A DNA stretch of 64,000 nucleotides, from assembly GCA_902363335.1 (NCBI GenBank), contig CABIZV010000004.1, positions 62,001 to 126,000 of the forward strand, written 5' to 3'. This document shows, one piece after another, positions 59,080 through 64,000 of this stretch. The notes beneath the pieces were generated by a model. It did not search any database, was not told where the DNA came from, and saw only the letters and a list, made by a program, of their open reading frames with translations. The position numbers and the translations under genes are program-made. This DNA comes from Enterobacteriaceae bacterium. Lineage in GTDB: Bacteria; Pseudomonadota; Gammaproteobacteria; Enterobacterales; Enterobacteriaceae. Position 1 is the stretch's first letter, and each line of letters begins with the position of its first letter.

Positions 59080-60177
59080 ATGAAAAAAATCGGCATCGCC
59101 TTTTTAAGCGCAATCTCCGCTAATGATGACGGCTGGTATCAGTTGCTCCCGGCCGGGTATTTCAAATCCCGTGATGGTCGTCCGTTTGATGTGGCAACCG
59201 GTCAGGGCTGGTATATCGACGGCACCATTGCCGCCCGTCTGATTGAAGACGTGCGCCAGTTAGGCCAGGACATCTGCATTGATTACGAGCATAACCAGCG
59301 CCGGAAAGACAAAGGGCTGACGCCTGAACAAATGGTCGCGGCGGGCTGGTTCAACGCTGATGAGATGCAATGGCGCGAAGGTCTGGGCTTGTTTATTCAT
59401 CCCCGCCTGACTCCGGCCGCAAAACAGCGCATTGCCGACACTGAATTTGGCTATCTCTCTGCCGTTTTCCCGTATGACACCACCACCGGAGCGGTGCTGG
59501 GTATTCGTATGGCCGCACTGACGAATGACCCCGGCGCAACCGGTATGCAAAAGCTGGCCGCTCTGGCCGCTGAACTGACCGAAACCTTTCTCCCTAACGA
59601 GGATTCCCTGATGAATAAACATCTGCGCGATCTGCTTGCGCGGCTCGGTATCGCTTTACCTGAAACTGCAACGGAACTGACCGAAGAACAGGTGCAGGCG
59701 GCACTGTCTGCGGTTGATGGCCTTAAAACCGACGCAGCTAAAGTTGCGGCACTGTCTGCTGAACTGACTACGGCTAAAGCCGCTGGCGGTGCAGTTGACC
59801 TGACCAAATACGTGCCGATTGAGAACTACAACGCGGTGCGTCAGGAACTGGCTGAAGCGCTGGGGAAAGGTAATACCGCCAGTCTGAGCGCATTGCTGGA
59901 TAAAGCCCAGAATGAAGGCCGCATCTTCAAAAGCGAGCGTACCTACATGGAGCAGTTAGGCGGTCAGATTGGTGTCGCGGCACTGTCCGCGCAGCTTGAT
60001 GCACGCCAGCCCGTTGCAGCATTAACGGCGATGCAGACCACCACTAGCGGCATCCCGTCCACGCAGAAAAAAGAAGCGGTGGCAGAGCTGTCGGCTGATG
60101 AGAAAGCGACGGTTAAGGCGCTGGGGATTACTGAAGCCCAGTTTATCGAAATGAAGAAAAATGAAGGTGAAGCATGA
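59080..60177 (+). CDS. head maturation protease (Mu gpI-like) with scaffold domain
   Basis: 365 aa from MKKIGIAFLSAIS, close to Mu gpI. The N-terminal half is the protease: CIDYEHNQRRKDKGLTPEQM and AAGWFNADEMQWREG, with VFPYDTTTGAVLGIRMAAL later. The C-terminal half is a helical scaffold with repeated AALSAEL-like segments. It processes the head during assembly. A 10-residue upstream reading is not used. A second start inside the gene makes the scaffold alone. Confidence 0.9.
   Translation: MKKIGIAFLSAISANDDGWYQLLPAGYFKSRDGRPFDVATGQGWYIDGTIAARLIEDVRQLGQDICIDYEHNQRRKDKGLTPEQMVAAGWFNADEMQWREGLGLFIHPRLTPAAKQRIADTEFGYLSAVFPYDTTTGAVLGIRMAALTNDPGATGMQKLAALAAELTETFLPNEDSLMNKHLRDLLARLGIALPETATELTEEQVQAALSAVDGLKTDAAKVAALSAELTTAKAAGGAVDLTKYVPIENYNAVRQELAEALGKGNTASLSALLDKAQNEGRIFKSERTYMEQLGGQIGVAALSAQLDARQPVAALTAMQTTTSGIPSTQKKEAVAELSADEKATVKALGITEAQFIEMKKNEGEA
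59611..60177 (+). CDS. scaffold protein Z from an internal start
   Basis: 188 aa, MNKHLRDLLARLG to the same stop as the protease. GAGG lies 8 bases before the internal ATG. In Mu the scaffold Z is made from an in-frame start within gene I, so the same is likely here. It consists of long helices with Ala-rich repeats. It guides the assembly of the major head protein and is removed later. Confidence 0.7.
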   Translation: MNKHLRDLLARLGIALPETATELTEEQVQAALSAVDGLKTDAAKVAALSAELTTAKAAGGAVDLTKYVPIENYNAVRQELAEALGKGNTASLSALLDKAQNEGRIFKSERTYMEQLGGQIGVAALSAQLDARQPVAALTAMQTTTSGIPSTQKKEAVAELSADEKATVKALGITEAQFIEMKKNEGEA

Positions 60178-61094
60178 TTATTACACCAGCATCCATCAAA
60201 GCCCTCATGACTACGTTCCGTAGTGAGTTTAAGGGGGGCTTAGACGAAGCGCCGTCGCAATATAAAAAGATTTCAATGACGGTTCCCTCTACTTCTAAAT
60301 CAAATACCTATGGCTGGCTGGGTAAATTCCCTTCAATGAAAGAATGGGTGGGCTCCCGAACCATTCAGCAAATGCAGGCGCACGGTTACACCGTTAACAA
60401 CAAAACTTACGAGGCTACTGTCGGCATTCCTCGTGACGATTTCGACGATGATAACCTGGGTATTTACTCACCTATCGTTCAGGAGATGGGGCGTTCGGCC
60501 GGGGTTCAGCCTGATGAACTGGTCTTCGCACTGCTGAAAGATGGTTTCAATCAGCCATGCTATGACGGTCAAAACTTCTTTGATCTGGAGCACCCTGTTT
60601 ACCCCAGCGTGGATGGTTCTGGTGCTGCTGTGAATGTATCAAATGTCTTTGTGCAGTCCGAAGACTGGACAGGCTCTCCGTGGTATCTGCTGGACTGCTC
60701 TCGCGCTGTAAAACCGCTGATTTTCCAGGAGCGCCGTAAACCGGAATTAATCAGCAAAACCCGCATCGATGACGATCACGTCTTCATGGAAAACGAATAT
60801 CTGTTCGGTGCAAGCGCGCGTCGTGCAGCCGGTTTTGGTTTCTGGCAAATGGCTGTAGCTATGCAGGGTGATCTGACGCTGGACAATCTCTGGACGGGTT
60901 GGCAACAGATGCGAGCCTTCACCGGTGACGGCGGTAAAAAACTTGGCCTGCGTCCTACCCACCTTGTTGTGCCGGTTGGTATGGAAAAAGCCGCTACGCA
61001 GTTGCTTGACCGTGAATTAATCACCACGCAGAACGGCACCGCCAGCAACGAAATGAAAGGCAAGCTGGAGCTGGTTGTCGCGGACTACCTGTAA
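60174..61094 (+). CDS. major head protein (Mu gpT-like)
   Basis: 306 aa, very close to Mu gpT in length. Whole stretches agree with the family: TYGWLGKFPSMKEWVG, RTIQQMQAHGYTV, SPIVQEMGRSAGVQPDEL, FNQPCYDGQNFFDLEHPVYP and ELVVADYL at the end. It forms the icosahedral head. The start overlaps the protease stop by 4 bases (ATGA). Confidence 0.95.
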   Translation: MIITPASIKALMTTFRSEFKGGLDEAPSQYKKISMTVPSTSKSNTYGWLGKFPSMKEWVGSRTIQQMQAHGYTVNNKTYEATVGIPRDDFDDDNLGIYSPIVQEMGRSAGVQPDELVFALLKDGFNQPCYDGQNFFDLEHPVYPSVDGSGAAVNVSNVFVQSEDWTGSPWYLLDCSRAVKPLIFQERRKPELISKTRIDDDHVFMENEYLFGASARRAAGFGFWQMAVAMQGDLTLDNLWTGWQQMRAFTGDGGKKLGLRPTHLVVPVGMEKAATQLLDRELITTQNGTASNEMKGKLELVVADYL

Positions 61095-61156
61095 CCCTTC
61101 TTTAAAGGCGGTATATGCCGCCTTTTAAATCTGATTTAACGGGAGATATCTGTGTC

Positions 61157-61591
61157 ATGTCAGACCAACTTCAAAAAGCCGCTGGCACGACTGCGTGCAG
61201 CACTGAGGCTGATAACGCGCAAGTTTTCTGCGTGGTTGTCAAATGTCCGCGTCCGGTTTACCGCCGTGCCGGATTCGCCTTTATTCGTGGCAAAAACACC
61301 CTGGCAAATGTTACGGCCGATCAACTTGCCATTCTCCGTGCAGATCGTGTCCTTTCACTGGTATCTGAAACGCCAGTGTCGCCGGTTGACCCACAAGGGG
61401 GGATGGACGTTCTGGATGTGGGCAGCATGAATGCCCGGATTCGTACCGCCGTTGCGTCTCTGGTCAAAGATAACCCTGACCACTTCACACAGGCCGGAGC
61501 GCCGCGCGTGGCCGCAGTGTCAGAGGCGATGGGCGAAACCGTTACATCAGCACAGCTTAAAGCCGCGCTGGAAGAGGAATCCGGCAAATGA
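61157..61591 (+). CDS. Mu gp35-like head-tail region protein
   Basis: 144 aa from MSDQLQKAAGTT. Conserved FAFIRGKNTLANVTADQLAI and, near the end, DHFTQAGAPRVAAVSEAMGE (the FluMu N-terminal / gp35 family). Its stop overlaps the next start by 4 bases. It is placed between the major head and gp36-like genes as in Mu. Function in assembly is not established. Confidence 0.85.
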   Translation: MSDQLQKAAGTTACSTEADNAQVFCVVVKCPRPVYRRAGFAFIRGKNTLANVTADQLAILRADRVLSLVSETPVSPVDPQGGMDVLDVGSMNARIRTAVASLVKDNPDHFTQAGAPRVAAVSEAMGETVTSAQLKAALEEESGK

Positions 61592-62013
61592 TTTATGCCA
61601 CGGTCAGCGATATGTGCCTGCGCTATCAGCGCAGCAAACTGGACATACTCACCAGCGATAAAACCGAAGACGGCCAGCCTGATGATGCGCTGATCGAAGT
61701 TGCGCTGGCTGATGCCGGTTCGCTGATTGATAGCTATATCTCGGCCCGTTACACGTTGCCGCTTTCCGTGGTGCCGGGGGCGTTAGCGCAGCAATGCTGC
61801 GTTATTGCCTGGTATCTGATGAACGATATCCGTGCAACTGACCAGACCGTTCAGCGTTACAAAGATGCCGTGCGCTGGCTGGAAAGTGTCCGTGATGGCA
61901 AAACCCCGCTGGGCGTTGATGCCGACACGGCCACCGCACCGGACAGTGAAAATCTGGCACAGGTGCAGTCTGATACGCCTGTATTTTCCCGTAAACAGCG
62001 AGGGTTTATCTGA
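61588..62013 (+). CDS. Mu gp36-like protein (DUF1320)
   Basis: 141 aa. Family features are the N-terminal MIYATVSDMCLRYQRSKLD, then DALIEVALADAGSLIDSYIS and RYTLPLSVVPGAL. DUF1320 proteins connect head and tail. It overlaps both neighbouring genes by 1-4 bases. Confidence 0.9.
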   Translation: MIYATVSDMCLRYQRSKLDILTSDKTEDGQPDDALIEVALADAGSLIDSYISARYTLPLSVVPGALAQQCCVIAWYLMNDIRATDQTVQRYKDAVRWLESVRDGKTPLGVDADTATAPDSENLAQVQSDTPVFSRKQRGFI

Positions 62014-62555
62014 TGATCGGAGAAACCGAAACCGCATTGCTGGCGCGTGTCCGTGAGCTTTTTGGGGCAACGCTCAAACAGGTCGATACCCATCCCGGCA
62101 CCTGGTCAGATATCGATATCCGCCGAATCCTTGCCCGTCCGCCAGCCGTTTATCTGGCCTGGCTGGGTTTTGGGGAGGGAAGAACGCGCCGGGAAGTAGA
62201 AAGCCGCTGGGTATTCTACGTGGTGGCCGACATGCTCAATGGCCGTGAAGCAAACCGCCTCGGCATCTATCAAATTGTGGAGCGCCTTGTCGCCGGTATT
62301 AGCGGCCAGCGATTCGGGGATACCACAGGGATACAGGTCACCAAAGGTCAGAATCTCTATACCGACGCGCAGGGCAACGCCGGTGTCGCGCTGTATGGCA
62401 TTTATTTTAATGGCATTACGCCACTTCCAAACCTGACCGATGAAAGCAGCCTTGATGACTACGAACGGCATTGGCAGACATGGAAATACCCGGACGGTAC
62501 GCCTGAGTTTGCTGCTCACATCGAAGTGAATGCTAAGGCAGAAGAAAGAAAGTAA
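62013..62555 (+). CDS. Mu gp37-like protein (DUF1834)
   Basis: 180 aa. Conserved parts are the N-terminal IGETETALLARVRELFG, RPPAVYLAWLGFGEGR, RRATP-like GNAGVALYGI and LDDYERHWQTW near the C terminus. It is a head-tail joining protein in Mu-like phages. Its start overlaps the previous stop by one base. It is followed by the antisense moron. Confidence 0.9.
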   Translation: MIGETETALLARVRELFGATLKQVDTHPGTWSDIDIRRILARPPAVYLAWLGFGEGRTRREVESRWVFYVVADMLNGREANRLGIYQIVERLVAGISGQRFGDTTGIQVTKGQNLYTDAQGNAGVALYGIYFNGITPLPNLTDESSLDDYERHWQTWKYPDGTPEFAAHIEVNAKAEERK

Positions 62556-62580
62556 AGCCACACAACGGAGATTGTGTGGC
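62545..62580 (-). terminator. terminator of the antisense moron
   Basis: On the minus strand GCCACACAA-TCTCCG-TTGTGTGGC is followed by T-rich sequence (TTTACTTTCTTTC). It lies directly after the stop of the minus-strand gene and just after the gp37-like gene on the other strand. Confidence 0.75.
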
Positions 62581-62587
62581 AGGAAAA

Positions 62588-62923
62588 TTAATTTTTTGGT
62601 TTTTCCTTAATATAAATTCGATCCCCATCAATTACTTGTTGGGCCATGCCGTGAACGGAAGCGCTGAAATTCGTTCCGTCAGGCATGAATGATAATTCGA
62701 TTGTTCCGCCTGAGTGGAACAAAACCGAGTGACAGATTTTACCGTCTTTATGTTCGATGTTGTATGAACGGATATCGGTAATATTTTCTATTCCGAAAGA
62801 GAGGATTGTATCCATGGTTGAGGAAATTTTTTTTGCACGAACTGATGCTTCGCCGTCTTTGCCTAGTGTCACTTTTAGTGGCCCGTCAGTTGATTTCATG
62901 GCTACGGGTTTTGGTTCTGTCAT
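62588..62923 (-). CDS. antisense moron, unknown function
   Basis: 111 aa, MTEPKPVAMKSTDGPLK onward, a charged cytoplasmic protein without signal peptide or membrane helix. Beta-strand-rich sequence such as SVLFHSGGTIELSFMPDG suggests a small barrel. It runs against the tail operon, has its own terminator, and sits between the gp37- and gp38-like genes, where Mu has nothing. Such placements are typical for genes expressed from the prophage. Confidence 0.72.
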   Translation of the reverse strand: MTEPKPVAMKSTDGPLKVTLGKDGEASVRAKKISSTMDTILSFGIENITDIRSYNIEHKDGKICHSVLFHSGGTIELSFMPDGTNFSASVHGMAQQVIDGDRIYIKEKPKN

Positions 62924-63050
62924 TGTTAATGCTCCTTTTATTGAAATAACCTCATCTTTTATACAGATAAATTCAGGCGTGGCAACTACTGAATAAACAT
63001 AGTGTTACCGCGATTTGTGAATCAATAATTAAATGTTAACAGGGTGTTCA

Positions 63051-63224
63051 ATGAATGATTTATTTCTCAAACCCGCGCCGGGTAAATCCGTGCGCGATCC
63101 GCGCAGCATGAAACTGCTCGCGGCTATGGGGGAACGCAAACTCCGAAATTCCTACTGGCTCCGCCGCCTCGCAGCTGGCGATGTTATTGAAGTCGTCCAA
63201 AAGACAAAAGGTAAAGCGAAATGA
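63051..63224 (+). CDS. Mu gp38-like protein (DUF2635)
   Basis: 57 aa, MNDLFLKPAPGKSVRDPRSM and then RKLRNSYWLRRLAAGDVI. This is the DUF2635 family found before the tail sheath in Mu-like phages. The stop overlaps the sheath start by 4 bases (ATGA). Probably a tail assembly accessory. Confidence 0.85.
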   Translation: MNDLFLKPAPGKSVRDPRSMKLLAAMGERKLRNSYWLRRLAAGDVIEVVQKTKGKAK

Positions 63225-64000
63225 GCGATATCTCTTTCAATGAAATTCCCGCAGGCGGTGAGGTTCGCGTTCCGCTGACGTATATCGAATTCGATAACAG
63301 CAATGCGGTAAGCGGTACGCCCGCTCCACGCCAGCGCGTGCTGATGTTTGGTCAGTGCAGCATGAAGGACGGTAAAACGGTGGGAATTGCTGCGGTAAAC
63401 AAGCCGGTGCGTATCTATTCGCCGTCTCAGGCATCGGCCGCTTTTGGTCAGGGTTCCATGTTGCACCTGATGGCAAAAAGTTTTCTCTCCATTAACCGCG
63501 TTGCAGAACTGTGGTGTCTGCCGCAGGGTGCTGGCACCGGCTCGGCTGAAGCGGCGACGATCACGTTATCAGGAACGGCAACGGAAAACGGCACGCTGGT
63601 AACCTATGTTGCAGGCGTTCGTCTGCCTCTATCAGTTCTGAAGGATGATACCGGCGCGGTGATGGCTGATTCACTGGCCGCACAGATCAATGCTAATTCT
63701 GACCTGCCGGTGACCGCCGAAGTGGTGGCTGATGGCGGCGGTGAAGACGGTGACGATTCCCGTGCATACATCAAACTGACCGCGAAATTTCTCGGCCGCT
63801 CTTCCCTTACGGATGTGCGCTGGAACTATTACGGTCAGGAAACCACACCAGGTGGCGTTATGGCATCGGTGGCCTATCCGACAGGTAATAACGCTAACCC
63901 GTCACTGGATGCCAGCATTGCGGCGATGGGTGAACAGCAATACAAGTTTATCGTTATGCCGTATCTCGATGAACCGAGTCTGAATGCATTACGCACCGAA
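63221..64000 (+). CDS. tail sheath protein (Mu gpL-like), partial
   Basis: 260 codons to the window edge; the rest lies outside. It begins MSDISFNEIPAGGEVRVPLT, followed by FDNSNAVSGTPAPRQRVLMF and FGQGSMLHLMAKSFLSINRV, the pattern of Mu gpL sheath proteins. The sheath contracts to drive the tail tube through the outer membrane. It shows that the phage has a contractile Mu-type tail. No stop or frameshift is seen in the present part. Confidence 0.9.
   Translation, partial: MSDISFNEIPAGGEVRVPLTYIEFDNSNAVSGTPAPRQRVLMFGQCSMKDGKTVGIAAVNKPVRIYSPSQASAAFGQGSMLHLMAKSFLSINRVAELWCLPQGAGTGSAEAATITLSGTATENGTLVTYVAGVRLPLSVLKDDTGAVMADSLAAQINANSDLPVTAEVVADGGGEDGDDSRAYIKLTAKFLGRSSLTDVRWNYYGQETTPGGVMASVAYPTGNNANPSLDASIAAMGEQQYKFIVMPYLDEPSLNALRTE

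Larger units (their letters stand above)
42206..64000 (+). mobile_element. Mu-like transposable prophage (left end and most of the genome)
   Basis: The left end starts TGTATTGATTCACTAAGGAT, which is close to the Mu terminus. Genes then follow the Mu order from repressor to tail sheath, with no integrase. The flanking five host bases TCCGC fit the Mu target rule N-Y-G/C-R-N and should be duplicated at the right end, which is outside the window. No frameshift or early stop is seen in the core genes present, so the phage may be active. Confidence 0.95.

Noticed and set aside
42206..64000. Integrase-type prophage using a tRNA attachment site
   Set aside because: No integrase or excisionase gene is seen. 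A DDE transposase, B protein and Mu-type left end show transposition instead.

Overview
The window comes from the chromosome of an enterobacterium close to Escherichia, Salmonella, Citrobacter and Enterobacter. Gene order and protein lengths follow the E. coli ruvX-to-ygfF segment, read in reverse orientation. It is not E. coli K-12: an OprD-type porin, an ECF-type vitamin/metal importer with a PPC/DUF296 gene, and a lone TRAP-type binding protein sit at junctions where K-12 has other genes. REP/BIME-like palindromes lie in many intergenic gaps. The species cannot be named from the sequence alone.

Layout, host part (1-42,205). 1-4,240 (minus strand): ruvX, yqgE, gshB, rsmE, endA, sprT, covering rRNA maturation and methylation, glutathione synthesis, a periplasmic nuclease and a metalloprotein. 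4,393-11,430: galP with GalR and CRP sites, metK with a MetJ site, yqgB, speA and speB. These supply SAM and agmatine-derived putrescine. 11,617-19,393: OprD-like porin, loiP, tktA and a five-gene PPC-ECF transporter operon on the minus strand. 19,767-24,199: epd-pgk-fbaA-mscS. 24,253-31,818: lone TRAP binding protein, argO, yggE, argP, rpiA, serA, an Ibs/Sib type I toxin-antitoxin pair, fau, 6S RNA and zapA. 31,977-42,020: ygfB-pepP-ubiH-ubiI, gcvTHP and ygfF.

Prophage part (42,206 to the end, right end outside the window). A Mu-like transposable prophage has inserted in the third copy of a 56-bp tandem repeat. Its left end starts with the Mu terminal sequence and carries three candidate transposase sites. 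The order is that of Mu: repressor (minus) / Ner, transposase A, target-DNA activator B, a semi-essential early region with Gam and a MazG-like protein, GemA, one Mor/C-type activator, endolysin and spanins, DksA-like zinc finger, small and large terminase, portal, MuF head protein, gpG, protease/scaffold, major head protein, head-tail proteins, gp38-like protein and the start of the tail sheath. No frameshift or early stop is seen in any core gene in the window, so the element could be functional.

Cargo in the prophage. Two genes look like morons. One encodes an exported protein flanked by terminators (50,272-50,715). The other is an antisense gene in the tail operon (62,588-62,923). The most unusual element is a 77-nt tRNA-like sequence on the minus strand between the MuF and gpG genes (58,279-58,355). 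It has a sigma70-type promoter right in front of it and a UUCG-capped hairpin where the anticodon arm should be. The MuF protein also has a C-terminal extension that resembles phage-borne nuclease toxin domains.
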